From: CAZXPA01 sp964642485
GTDB taxonomy: Bacteria > Patescibacteriota > Patescibacteriia > UBA2591 > UBA6264
Assembly (NCBI GenBank): GCA_964642485.1
Contig: CAZXPA010000013.1
Location: forward strand, 1-14,611
DNA length: 14,611 bases
Reading direction: 5' to 3'
In this document: piece by piece, positions 6,385 to 12,694 of the stretch
How positions within the stretch are numbered: position 1 is the stretch's first letter
How the letters are laid out: each line of letters begins with the position of its first letter
Position numbers and translations under genes: made by a program
The notes under the pieces: generated by a model
What the model saw: the letters and a program-made list of their open reading frames with translations, nothing else
Told to the model about the DNA's origin: nothing
Databases searched by the model: none

Positions 6385-6759
6385 CTACACTCTTCTTACT
6401 TTCCTCGGCCGACAACCATTATGGGGTAAAGGAGTAATATCCTTAATGGATAAAATATTAAAACCATTAGCATAAAGGGACCGAACTGCTGCTTCCCGTC
6501 CCATTCCAACCCCTTTAACAAAAACTTGGACTTCTTTAAGTCCAGCTTCTTTTACTCGTTCAGCAACGTCTCTAACAATAACACTGGCGGCATAAGGTGT
6601 TGATTTTTTAGGCCCGCGAAAACCAAGCCTACCAGCACTTGACCAGGCCAAGACATTACCCCCTGGATCAGTCAAGGTGACAATGGTGTTGTTATAAGTG
6701 GCCTTGACATAAGCTCGGCCCCGAGGAGTATGTTTAATTGCTTTAGTCTTTTTTGCCAT
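6385..6759 (-). CDS. rpsK: 30S ribosomal protein S11 (uS11)
   Basis: uS11 lies in the small-subunit platform at the mRNA exit. The 124-aa product has the expected YVKATYNNTIVTLTDPGGNV start, SSAGRLGFRGPKKSTPYAA, the VFVKGVGMGREAAVRSL loop and the diagnostic end ITPLPHNGCRPRKVRRV. The basic N-terminal extension is short, as is normal for bacteria. It starts 5 nt after rpsM, the only tight junction between ribosomal genes here, so the two are probably translationally coupled. Confidence 0.98.
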   Translation of the reverse strand: MAKKTKAIKHTPRGRAYVKATYNNTIVTLTDPGGNVLAWSSAGRLGFRGPKKSTPYAASVIVRDVAERVKEAGLKEVQVFVKGVGMGREAAVRSLYANGFNILSIKDITPLPHNGCRPRKVRRV

Positions 6760-6764
6760 ATACT

Positions 6765-7154
6765 TTATGTTTTCTTAGCTGCCTGTCTTCTTCCGCTTCC
6801 CATTGTTCGGCGAACATTGCCTCGGACAGTCCGACTGTTAGTCTTTGTCCTTTGCCCCCTGACTGGCAAACGCCTGGTATGCCTTGTCCCCCGATAGCAA
6901 CCAATTCCTTTTAACCGTTTAATATTGCCTGAGACATCTCTTTTTAATGTTCCTCCTGTTCGATATTTGCTCTCAATAATTTTTCTTAACTGGTCTATTT
7001 CCTGGGTTGTTAAATCTTTAACTCGCTTATTTATATCTATCTCGGCCTGTTTTAAAATTTCATTTGATAAACTTCGACCAATGCCAAAAATATAGGTTAA
7101 GCCTATTTCGATTCTCTTATTAGATGGTAAATTAACGCCAACTATTCTTGCCAT
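6765..7154 (-). CDS. rpsM: 30S ribosomal protein S13 (uS13)
   Basis: uS13 sits in the small-subunit head and contacts tRNA and uL5. The 129-aa protein begins MARIVGVNLPSNKRIEIGL and carries the YIFGIGRSLSNEIL helix-turn region. It also has CYRGTRHTRRLPVRGQRTKTN and a basic C-terminal tail that reaches the P-site. Length is slightly above E. coli (118) because of the tail. It is preceded by rpmJ across a repeat-filled spacer and followed by rpsK after 5 nt. Confidence 0.98.
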   Translation of the reverse strand: MARIVGVNLPSNKRIEIGLTYIFGIGRSLSNEILKQAEIDINKRVKDLTTQEIDQLRKIIESKYRTGGTLKRDVSGNIKRLKGIGCYRGTRHTRRLPVRGQRTKTNSRTVRGNVRRTMGSGRRQAAKKT

Positions 7155-7155
7155 A

Positions 7156-7275
7156 GTACCTTACGAAATTACATATAAATACTAATAGTACGTATCACCT
7201 TACAAAAGTACGTATTCATACTAATTGTACGAATATTCGTAATATTAGTAGAGATTGGTACTTTGGTAAGGTTCT
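7156..7275. repeat. Inverted repeat in the rpmJ-rpsM spacer
   Basis: The termini ACCTTAC (7158-7164) and GTAAGGT (7266-7272) match the ends of the 4515-4602 element. A second internal ACCTTAC lies near 7187. Inside are further short inverted blocks around GTACGTATTC and GAATATTCGTA. It looks like a sibling, possibly compound, copy of the rpoA-rplQ spacer repeat. Confidence 0.65.
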
Positions 7276-7389
7276 TTAACCTTGCCTTTGTTTATGCTTT
7301 GGGTTCTTACAGATAACATAGACCCGCTTCCCTCGCCGGACCACCTTGCATGAACGACATATCTTTTTAACTGAAGCCCGTACTTTCAT
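7276..7389 (-). CDS. rpmJ: 50S ribosomal protein L36 (bL36)
   Basis: This 37-aa open frame begins MKVRASVKKICRSCKVVRRG and ends KHKQRQG. It holds the zinc ribbon of bL36: Cys11, Cys14, Cys27 and His32. Length and every landmark match the family. Its position between infA and rpsM is the conserved bacterial order. It ends 1 nt beyond the adjacent repeat block, and its stop TAA is at 7276-7278. Confidence 0.97.
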   Translation of the reverse strand: MKVRASVKKICRSCKVVRRGKRVYVICKNPKHKQRQG

Positions 7390-7408
7390 ATATTCGCTAT
7401 GCTCATTT

Positions 7409-7497
7409 TACTACGAACTACGAAATTGTACGAAAATACGAAAGGAATTATCTTATTTAGATTTAGTAGTTTCGTAAATCTTTAGTATTTCGTAGTA
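7409..7497. repeat. Inverted repeat in the infA-rpmJ spacer
   Basis: TACTACGAA at 7409-7417 is matched by TTCGTAGTA at 7489-7497. Inner blocks ACGAAATTGTACGAAAATACGAA and TTCGTAAATCTTTAGTATTTCG pair imperfectly. The spacer can therefore fold into one long hairpin, like most other spacers of this operon. Confidence 0.65.
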
Positions 7498-7499
7498 GA

Positions 7500-7730
7500 T
7501 TAAAAACGGTAAACTATTCTGCCCTTGGTCAAATCATAAGGACTCATTTCAATCTTCACCCGATCGCCAGGCGAAATCCTAATCCTGTATATCCTCATCC
7601 TCCCAGAAAGATGAGCTAAAATAGTTTTACCATTATCTAGTTTTACCCGGAAATTAGCTGAAGGCAATAGCTCTTTAACTACTCCCTCAGTAGTTAAGAA
7701 GTCCTTTGATACTTTTTGACTATCAGGCAT
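7500..7730 (-). CDS. infA: Translation initiation factor IF-1
   Basis: IF-1 is an OB-fold protein that occupies the A-site of the 30S subunit during initiation. The 76-aa product has the family core EGVVKELLPSANFRVKLDNG, ILAHLSGRMR, and RISPGDRVKIEMSPYDLTKGRIVYRF. It carries a slightly longer N-terminus (SQKVSKDFLT) than the 72-aa E. coli factor. It is the first gene of the ribosomal operon here. The promoter at 7872-7899 and an AT-rich leader of about 135 nt with tandem repeats precede it. No secY, adk or map precedes it, unlike the common spc-alpha arrangement. Confidence 0.97.
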   Translation of the reverse strand: MPDSQKVSKDFLTTEGVVKELLPSANFRVKLDNGKTILAHLSGRMRIYRIRISPGDRVKIEMSPYDLTKGRIVYRF

Positions 7731-7737
7731 AAATTCG

Positions 7738-7785
7738 TTTTAACATTTGGACATTTTAACATTTAGACATTTTAACATTTGGACA
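7738..7785. repeat. Tandem array, three 16-bp units
   Basis: TTTTAACATTTGGACA occurs three times head to tail (7738-7753, 7754-7769, 7770-7785), with a single G to A change in the middle unit. It lies in the infA leader, immediately upstream of the start codon. No CRISPR-like spacers separate the units. Confidence 0.9.
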
Positions 7786-7817
7786 TTAAATTTTTATTTT
7801 GTAACATTTTCCTTAAT

Positions 7818-7859
7818 TCTCATGTCCCCATGTTCTCATATCCCCATGTTCCCATGTCC
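7818..7859. repeat. Second tandem array, also 16-bp period
   Basis: TCTCATGTCCCCATGT (7818-7833), TCTCATATCCCCATGT (7834-7849) and the partial unit TCCCATGTCC (7850-7859) form a second array. The sequence differs from the neighbouring array but has the same 16-bp period. It lies in the predicted infA-operon leader between the promoter and the first array. Confidence 0.85.
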
Positions 7860-7871
7860 TGATGATTTAAT

Positions 7872-7899
7872 ATTCTACACCTTTGTTAAAAAGTGTCAA
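7872..7899 (-). promoter_or_regulatory. Predicted sigma70-type promoter of the infA-def operon
   Basis: On the minus strand a perfect -35 box TTGACA (7894-7899) is followed after 16 nt by TAGAAT (7872-7877), 5 of 6 to consensus. It points toward infA and lies just after the stop codon of the upstream membrane-protein gene. The predicted start near 7865 gives a leader of about 135 nt containing both tandem arrays. Confidence 0.7.
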
Positions 7900-7938
7900 C
7901 CCCACTTCAGAACGACGATAATGCTCACTTCGTATTTT

Positions 7939-8625
7939 TCAAACTTCCGGGGTGACAGAAAAATTAATTCGGTCAGGGAAAGGGGATATTTGCCACCAAA
8001 ACCAAGGCCAGGGCTTTATCTGAACGTCTTTAATGCTGGGAAGACTTTTTAATTCTTCTTTAACCAAGGTTATTTTTCTAAATTTTATATGCTGTTTTAA
8101 GCTCTCAAAATCGTATTCCCTAACCACTTCTTCTTCTAAAGACAAAAGAATTGTTCCTTGACCAGTTAATAAATCTTTGTCCTTGACCTTTATCCCCCAC
8201 TCTTCTGAATGAAGTTCAAGAACACTTTTTTCTAATTCAATATCTTTTAATCGAGAGCCTTTGGCTGATTCTTGATTGGGCTGATCTAATAAGGCTTTTA
8301 TTTTATGGGCAACTAATTCTTGTAAATCTTTTTCTTGGAAAATGATTATTTTCTTCCCCTGTTCCTCACTTAGTTCATTTATAAACATATAACCAGGCCA
8401 ATTTTCTCTGCCCTGACTGCTAACTATTCTACCTGGAATAGTATCTAAATTAAAAAGTATTCCCCTGGCGCTAATATCTAATTTCACTTCCAAATTCATT
8501 ACCAGTGGTTCTGAACGAACAATTAAATCTATGTGTGTCTTCGGCAACCAGGAGAGAAGAAATATCAATACCAAAACAACCAATCCAGCAATATAAAATT
8601 TGAGTGGAGGGAAATGATAGTCCAT
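7939..8625 (-). CDS. Single-pass membrane protein, possibly related to CPR baseplate-J-like proteins
   Basis: I do not recognise this protein firmly. The 228 residues contain a short cytoplasmic N-terminus, one membrane segment (about 10-28, LVVLVLIFLLSWLP) and a roughly 200-residue outer domain. The outer pattern, a SEPLVMNLEVKLD strand, TIPGRIV (62-68) and a C-terminal LPSIKDVQIKPWPWFW...FPDRINFSV, resembles from memory the C-terminal part of proteins annotated as baseplate J/gp47-like in CPR genomes. That is tentative. The alternative, by position after murB and by topology, is a divergent FtsQ/DivIB; I see no clear POTRA motif. It starts 2 nt after the murB stop, so the two are almost certainly coupled. 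It ends in TGA. Confidence 0.6.
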   Translation of the reverse strand: MDYHFPPLKFYIAGLVVLVLIFLLSWLPKTHIDLIVRSEPLVMNLEVKLDISARGILFNLDTIPGRIVSSQGRENWPGYMFINELSEEQGKKIIIFQEKDLQELVAHKIKALLDQPNQESAKGSRLKDIELEKSVLELHSEEWGIKVKDKDLLTGQGTILLSLEEEVVREYDFESLKQHIKFRKITLVKEELKSLPSIKDVQIKPWPWFWWQISPFPDRINFSVTPEV

Positions 8626-8627
8626 GG

Positions 8628-9509
8628 TTAAAATCCAATATATTTAATCTCTTCTTCTAGCTCAATGTTAAACCTATCTTTTACTTTTCGCTTAATAAGA
8701 GCAATTAAAGCCCTTACGTCCCTTGCTTTAGCTTGACCAGTATTAACTATAAAATTGGCATGTTTTTGGCTAATCTTAGCCCCACCAATTTGTTTGCCCT
8801 TTAAACCACATTGTTGGATCAAGAGGCCAGCTGAACTTGGTTTTGGGTTTTTGAAAATACAACCCGCACTTGGCTGAGCCGGATGAGCCGTGATCCGGCG
8901 CTGAATATTTTCTTTAATTATTTTTTTACTCTCCTGAGCTTTCCCTTTTTTTAGAGCCAAGACCGCCTCTAAAATTATATCTTGGTTTCGCTTAAAAATG
9001 CTCTGGCGATAAGAAAATCCTATTTCTTTATTCTTAAGCTCAATAATTTTATCAGCCCTTAAAATCTTAACCTTTTCCAAATATTCAGAAATTGAATGAC
9101 CCAAAGCCCCGGCGTTCCCTCGCACAGCTCCGCCAATTGTTCCGGGAATCCCGACGGCCCATTCTAAACCAGTTAAGCCGTTCTTTATTGAAAAAGTAAC
9201 TAATTTAGCTAAACTCATGCCTGCTCCAACTAAAATTTTATTCCCTAATAATTGACAGTCTCTAATTAATAATTCAATAATCAAACCATTAAAGCCTTTA
9301 TCAGAAACCAAAATATTGCTTCCCCCGCCTAAAATAAAATAAGGGAGGACTGCCTTGCCGGCAGGCAGGTTTTTCTTTTTAGCCCACTTAATTGCCTCAA
9401 CTAATTCATTTTTGTTTTTAACTTTTAAAAAATACTTTGCTGGTCCACCAATTTTAAAAGTTGTCAAAGGGGCTAAAGGGATGTTTCTTTGTATTTTATG
9501 CTCAATCAT
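8628..9509 (-). CDS. murB: UDP-N-acetylenolpyruvoylglucosamine reductase
   Basis: MurB is the FAD enzyme that reduces UDP-GlcNAc-enolpyruvate to UDP-MurNAc with NADPH in cytoplasmic peptidoglycan synthesis. The 293-aa protein has TTFKIGGPAKYF (16-27), the FAD loop GGGSNILVSD (61-70), GIPGTIGGAVRGNAGA (120-135), FSYRQS (165-170), PSAGCIFKNP (213-222) and a C-terminal LEEEI with the catalytic-type Glu. In the proton-donor position, where Ser is usual (AGSxFKNP), this protein has Cys217. Residues 48-55 carry a repeat-derived in-frame insertion just before the FAD loop. The copy B element ends four bases before the ATG, giving GGGGTAAAA upstream of the start. No other murein gene is adjacent. Confidence 0.95.
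   Translation of the reverse strand: MIEHKIQRNIPLAPLTTFKIGGPAKYFLKVKNKNELVEAIKWAKKKNLPAGKAVLPYFILGGGSNILVSDKGFNGLIIELLIRDCQLLGNKILVGAGMSLAKLVTFSIKNGLTGLEWAVGIPGTIGGAVRGNAGALGHSISEYLEKVKILRADKIIELKNKEIGFSYRQSIFKRNQDIILEAVLALKKGKAQESKKIIKENIQRRITAHPAQPSAGCIFKNPKPSSAGLLIQQCGLKGKQIGGAKISQKHANFIVNTGQAKARDVRALIALIKRKVKDRFNIELEEEIKYIGF
9345..9368. repeat. Palindromic repeat inserted in frame in murB
   Basis: On the minus strand the codons CTG CCT GCC GGC AAG GCA match the dispersed GC-rich palindrome of 1-42 and 4112-4138. They encode LPAGKAVL between KKN and PYFILGGGSN. Removing about seven residues (for example AGKAVLP) restores the usual NLPYFILGGGSN of the family, so the insertion seems to have kept the frame and duplicated Leu-Pro. 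Confidence 0.7.
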
Positions 9510-9513
9510 TTTT

Positions 9514-9730
9514 ACCCCGTTAGAAAGTTATTATTGTACATAATATTATAAGAACCTGACTTCGTCAGAACCTTGAAGTTTAATAGGTAGGTAATATCTT
9601 ATTTTGCTAAACTTTAAGAACCTGCTTCGAAGAACCTTGAAATTAAAAAACTATTTATATAAAAATTAAAGTATTTTAATTATAAATTGAAACATTTTAA
9701 AGTCCCCTGAGCTGGCTTTCTAACGGGGTT
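9514..9730. mobile_element. MITE-like inverted-repeat element, copy B (217 bp)
   Basis: The ends ACCCCGTTAGAAAG (9514-9527) and CTTTCTAACGGGGTT (9716-9730) match copies A and C in the same orientation. This copy is larger. It contains two diverged direct repeats of AAGAACCTG...CTTCG...AGAACCTTGAA (near 9549 and 9618), each a small hairpin. It also has inverted TTGAAGTTTA/TAAACTTTAA arms, suggesting a nested or compound insertion. It fills the whole DUF72-murB spacer and supplies the DUF72 stop codon. No open frame of note is inside. Confidence 0.75.
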
Positions 9731-10469
9731 TAATCATTCTTTTTAATTCTTGAGTATTTTCCACCGCATATCCAGCTGCATCATTGTCAAAATAAACATA
9801 AACATCTTTACCCTGGCCAAGCAGTTTCTTTATTTTCTTTGCTATTTTTCCTAACTGCTTTTTAGTATATTTTGAACTATATAACTGCTCATGGCCATGA
9901 AGACGAAAATAAATATAGTCAGCAGTGACCTCCTCAACATAAGGATAAATTGGGGTGTCAGCCCAACAAAGAGCTAAATTATACCTGCTTAAAACCCTAT
10001 AAACTTCTGGTTGAAACCAGTTTTGATGACGAAATTCAAAAGCAGCCGGCCTGCTTTTATCAAATTTCCTTAAAAGCTTTGCCAAAGATTCTAAACGATC
10101 TATATTAAGGTTGAAATTTGGTGGAAACTGAAAAAGCAAAGGGCCGAGTTTATCTCCCAACCCTTTACTCCGGTGTAAAAATATCTTTAAATCATTCTTA
10201 ATGTCCTTGAGTTTTTTAAAATGGGTAATCCGGCGCCAAACCTTAAGACTAAAAAGAAAATTTGAGGGTGTTTTCTCTTCCCAGTTAACAAAACTGGTTT
10301 CTTTAGGTAAATGATAAAAGCAAGAATTTATTTCCACTGTTTGAAAATATTTACTATAATAAACAAGCCAATCTGATAACTTTAGCTCTTGAGGATAAAA
10401 AACTCCTAACCAGTGTTGGTATGACCAGCCTGAAGTACCGACATAAACATTGCCACGTTTCTTGCGCAT
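9720..10469 (-). CDS. DUF72 / YecE-like protein
   Basis: The 249-aa protein fits the DUF72 family throughout. It opens with VYVGTSGWSYQHW (8-20) and shows TVEINSCFYHLP, then PSNFLFSLKVWRRITH. LGPLLFQFPPNF, AAFEFRHQNWF, YIYFRLHGH and VYVYFDNDAAGYAVENT (a DUF72 hallmark: Y-FDN) follow. The family is a TIM-barrel-like fold of unknown function; I assign no reaction. The final residues Lys-Pro-Arg and the TAG stop are encoded by the end of the copy B repeat. Start ATG 10467-10469 leaves a leader of only a few bases from the predicted promoter at 10482-10510. It is divergent from corA. Confidence 0.92.
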   Translation of the reverse strand: MRKKRGNVYVGTSGWSYQHWLGVFYPQELKLSDWLVYYSKYFQTVEINSCFYHLPKETSFVNWEEKTPSNFLFSLKVWRRITHFKKLKDIKNDLKIFLHRSKGLGDKLGPLLFQFPPNFNLNIDRLESLAKLLRKFDKSRPAAFEFRHQNWFQPEVYRVLSRYNLALCWADTPIYPYVEEVTADYIYFRLHGHEQLYSSKYTKKQLGKIAKKIKKLLGQGKDVYVYFDNDAAGYAVENTQELKRMIKPR

Positions 10470-10481
10470 AAACTGACTATT

Positions 10482-10510
10482 ATTCTACAGCTTTTTATTC
10501 CGTTTTACAA
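10482..10510 (-). promoter_or_regulatory. Possible promoter of the DUF72 gene
   Basis: The minus strand shows TTGTAA (10505-10510; 4 of 6 to -35 consensus), a 17-nt gap and TAGAAT (10482-10487; 5 of 6). The predicted start would leave fewer than ten leader bases before the ATG, consistent with the absence of a Shine-Dalgarno sequence. Confidence 0.4.
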
Positions 10511-10566
10511 CCTATTGCCAATATCATTATAACCTGGTAACATAATAACAAGGTAACATGATAACA

Positions 10567-10593
10567 AGAAAATTTTATCAAGCAAAATTTTCT
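10567..10593. repeat. Perfect 10-bp hairpin upstream of corA
   Basis: AGAAAATTTT (10567-10576) and AAAATTTTCT (10584-10593) enclose a 7-nt loop. It is followed by the short direct units AATGTTAGAATGTTAAAATGTTAAAATG, which run into the first possible corA start. The units resemble the TTTTAACATT units of the infA leader read on the other strand. It could be a regulatory hairpin or only an AT-rich repeat. Confidence 0.5.
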
Positions 10594-10610
10594 AATGTTA
10601 GAATGTTAAA

Positions 10611-11567
10611 ATGTTAAAATGTTTAATTGATTTAAGTATGAATTTACCTACTATTCAACAAATAAAGACAAAAAATTTGACCTGGACTGATATTTCCAAA
10701 TGCTCTCAGGAAGAAATAAAGTATCTTAAAAAAACATTTAAATTTCACCCTGTTCATTTAAGCGACTGCTTTTCGTCAATTCAAAGGCCAAAACTTAATA
10801 CTACTTCCAGGTATATCTTCATGGTCCTGCTCTTCCCTATTTATAGCCGGCGAACCAGAAAAATTGCTTCTTCAGAAATTGATTTCTTTATTGGCCCCAA
10901 TTATTTGGTGACTGTCCACCGAGGCGAGCTCTTGCCTTTAATGAACACCTTTAACTCTTGCAAGGTTAGTAAATCTCAACGAAATAAATACTTCACTGAT
11001 AATCCAGCTGCTCTTCTCCATGAAATCTTAAATCGCTTGTTTTCCTATTGTCTCCCGATTTTAGATAGTCTCAGCCTTAGTATCAACAGTATTGAAGAAC
11101 ATGTCTTTAGGGGCTATGAAAAAAGAATGGTCAGAGAAATTCTCATTGCCAAGACAAATATTATTAACTTCAGAAAAATAATGCAAGCCCATCAGCTGGT
11201 TCTCTCTAAACTGCTTAAAAAAAGTGGTTTCTTTCTCTCGGCTGAACAATTAAAAATTTACTTTGACGAGCTGCTTGAGACAACTGATGACATCTGGGAA
11301 AACTTAGAAAATTTAAAACAAAGCATTGAAGCAATTGAAAAAACAAACAATTCTTTAATTTCTTTTCAGCTTAATGACATTATAAAGATTTTAACCACCA
11401 TCTCAGTTATTGTCCTGCCAATTACTCTAATTGCTGCTGTCTTTAGCATGAACCTGCAGTTTATGCCCTTAACTAATCAGCCGTCTTCTTTTTGGTTAAT
11501 CATTGGTTTAATGGTTGTTACTTTCCTGGTCTTGATTTATTATTTTAAAAGAAAAAAATGGCTGTAG
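10611..11567 (+). CDS. corA: CorA-family divalent cation transporter
   Basis: CorA proteins are pentameric inner-membrane channels for Mg2+ or other divalent cations. The 318-aa product has a cytoplasmic alpha/beta domain (IDFFIGPNYLVTVHRG, 90-105), then a long helical stalk (about 135-255). The QLNDIIKILTTISVIVLPITLIAAVF first membrane helix (about 258-278) and a second helix (294-312) with basic end KRKKW follow. The family signature GMN after helix 1 is here SMN (279-281, FSMNLQ), so the selectivity-filter Gly is replaced. The ATG at 10611 lies inside a TGTTAAAA repeat and lacks a Shine-Dalgarno sequence; Met10 (10638) is an equally plausible start. A strong terminator-like hairpin follows the stop. 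Confidence 0.9.
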   Translation: MLKCLIDLSMNLPTIQQIKTKNLTWTDISKCSQEEIKYLKKTFKFHPVHLSDCFSSIQRPKLNTTSRYIFMVLLFPIYSRRTRKIASSEIDFFIGPNYLVTVHRGELLPLMNTFNSCKVSKSQRNKYFTDNPAALLHEILNRLFSYCLPILDSLSLSINSIEEHVFRGYEKRMVREILIAKTNIINFRKIMQAHQLVLSKLLKKSGFFLSAEQLKIYFDELLETTDDIWENLENLKQSIEAIEKTNNSLISFQLNDIIKILTTISVIVLPITLIAAVFSMNLQFMPLTNQPSSFWLIIGLMVVTFLVLIYYFKRKKWL

Positions 11568-11603
11568 CTTTTATACTTAGATAAAACTAATCAAGAAACA
11601 CTA

Positions 11604-11634
11604 AAAAATGTCCTCCAGTACGGAGAACATTTTT
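11604..11634 (+). terminator. Rho-independent terminator after corA, possibly bidirectional
   Basis: AAAAATGTCCTCC pairs with GGAGAACATTTTT around loop AGTAC, with one mismatch. A T-rich run TTTTTCTTTCT follows on the plus strand. The A-tract on the left makes it usable in both directions. Confidence 0.8.
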
Positions 11635-11650
11635 CTTTCTAAAGAAAAAC

Positions 11651-11673
11651 CTTCGACAAATTTTGTGCCGAAG
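11651..11673 (-). terminator. Rho-independent terminator of the minus-strand unknown gene
   Basis: On the minus strand CTTCG, GC, ACAAA pairs with TTTGT, CGAAG, with a two-base bulge. It is followed by GTTTTTCTTT. It lies 36 nt after the stop of the unknown gene at 11709 and is oriented to end its transcript. Confidence 0.65.
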
Positions 11674-11708
11674 ATTCAAGGCATTAAAAGAATCAAGCCG
11701 TCAGAATT

Positions 11709-12584
11709 CTACTGCGGAAGGAACGCCGAAACAGACCCATAGCGGCCGTGGGCATCATCAGACCAGTCGGTATCGAACTTGACCTCGCCGTCGTCGAAGT
11801 TGAAATACGGCGCGCCATCAAACTGGCCATCAGCGTCCGGAGAATATTCGTCGCCCGGGCAATCGATACAAAGGTCGTCATAAGATACGAGACGCTCCGG
11901 GTGTGTCAGGAGCATAATCCCGACCGCGAATGCACCAAGGCCAAACTCGTTGAATATGAAAATCTCGCGAGCTCGGCGGACGGAGCGGCCCCGGTGACGG
12001 AGACCAAACTGTGTTGAAACAACGAGGACATCGTGATCCTTCTGCCGCTCGCCCAGCGTCTGAAACATCTCTAATGTGCGCGCGTGTTGGCGGAGGTATT
12101 GTGGACCGAGTTTGCCCTCGCGCCAGTTGTAGAATTTGCCCTCACGCTGAGTCTTAATGGCTGGAAAAACCTCTTTCTCTAGGGCATCACCATAGGTTGA
12201 CGCAAGTGTTTGCCAGCACACGATTGCGAATAGAGCTTCGGCGCCAGGTGTTAATGGCTTACGTTCAAGCTCGATAATCTGTTTACTGGGATTAAGTTTC
12301 GGCCAATAACCACGCAAAATAGAAATCTGTTCCTCTAATGGCTTTGGTCTATACTCTGCGGGATACACATAACTGGACTTCATTTCCTCGTCGGCGAACT
12401 GATTGGAGATCGACAGTTCCTTAATCTTGGCCATAATAGCCTCTTGCAGATCATTGCCTTTCTCGATCACTCGTTGGATACCGTCCTTGTCGATGCTGAT
12501 CTCCTTGAGTGCACGCTCAGCGATGTCCTCAATAAACCTTTTGTACTGCTTCACTTGTCCTGACGTAATCGATGTTGTATTCAT
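11709..12584 (-). CDS. Conserved-looking protein of unknown function, GC-rich, likely acquired
   Basis: I cannot assign a function. The 291-aa protein has a charged helical N-terminus (1-60), then ANQFADEE-like SNQFADEEMKSSY (60-72) and YNWREGKLGPQYLRQHAR (152-169). A basic LRHRGRSVRRARE (195-207), a hydrophobic FGLGAFAVGIMLL (214-226) and an acidic, Cys-containing DLCIDCPGDEYSPDADGQF (237-255) follow. DADGQFD faintly resembles a metal-binding loop. No signal peptide, clear membrane helix or enzyme motif is evident. My memory suggests similar hypothetical proteins occur in other CPR genomes, but this is unverified. The gene is visibly GC-richer than its neighbours, has a strong Shine-Dalgarno (GGAGG, 9 nt before ATG), a near-consensus promoter and two downstream terminators. 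It looks like an autonomous cassette, perhaps horizontally acquired. Confidence 0.8.
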   Translation of the reverse strand: MNTTSITSGQVKQYKRFIEDIAERALKEISIDKDGIQRVIEKGNDLQEAIMAKIKELSISNQFADEEMKSSYVYPAEYRPKPLEEQISILRGYWPKLNPSKQIIELERKPLTPGAEALFAIVCWQTLASTYGDALEKEVFPAIKTQREGKFYNWREGKLGPQYLRQHARTLEMFQTLGERQKDHDVLVVSTQFGLRHRGRSVRRAREIFIFNEFGLGAFAVGIMLLTHPERLVSYDDLCIDCPGDEYSPDADGQFDGAPYFNFDDGEVKFDTDWSDDAHGRYGSVSAFLPQ

Positions 12585-12593
12585 CGTTATCGT

Positions 12594-12598
12594 CCTCC
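12594..12598 (-). promoter_or_regulatory. Strong Shine-Dalgarno of the unknown gene
   Basis: The minus strand reads AAAGGAGGACGATAACG directly before ATG. The GGAGG core with about 9 nt spacing is the only textbook ribosome binding site I see in the window; most other genes have none or weak ones. Confidence 0.75.
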
Positions 12599-12612
12599 TT
12601 TCTTTTCTCTTT

Positions 12613-12688
12613 GTCCCGTTCTACGAGACTTTGGAGTGATTTATACCCTTTTTCCGAAGGGTGCGGGATTCTTTATCTTTTAAAGAAT
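12613..12688 (-). promoter_or_regulatory. Structured leader of the unknown gene
   Basis: Three hairpins can be drawn in the roughly 100-nt leader. GTCTCGT/ACGGGAC with loop AGA lies at 12613-12629 (one U-G pair). ACCCTT/AAGGGT lies at about 12644-12661. ATTCTTT/AAAGAAT lies at 12668-12688. They may stabilise the mRNA or regulate it; I recognise no known riboswitch class. Confidence 0.4.
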
Positions 12689-12694
12689 ATTATT

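Noticed and set aside
7738..7859. Possible CRISPR array in the infA leader
   Set aside because: The 16-bp units are directly adjacent without spacers, there are two unrelated unit sequences, and no cas genes are in the window.
11693..12017. Open frames on both strands inside the GC-rich unknown gene
   Set aside because: They are by-products of high GC content and few stops. The 291-aa frame has the ribosome binding site, promoter and coherent protein sequence.
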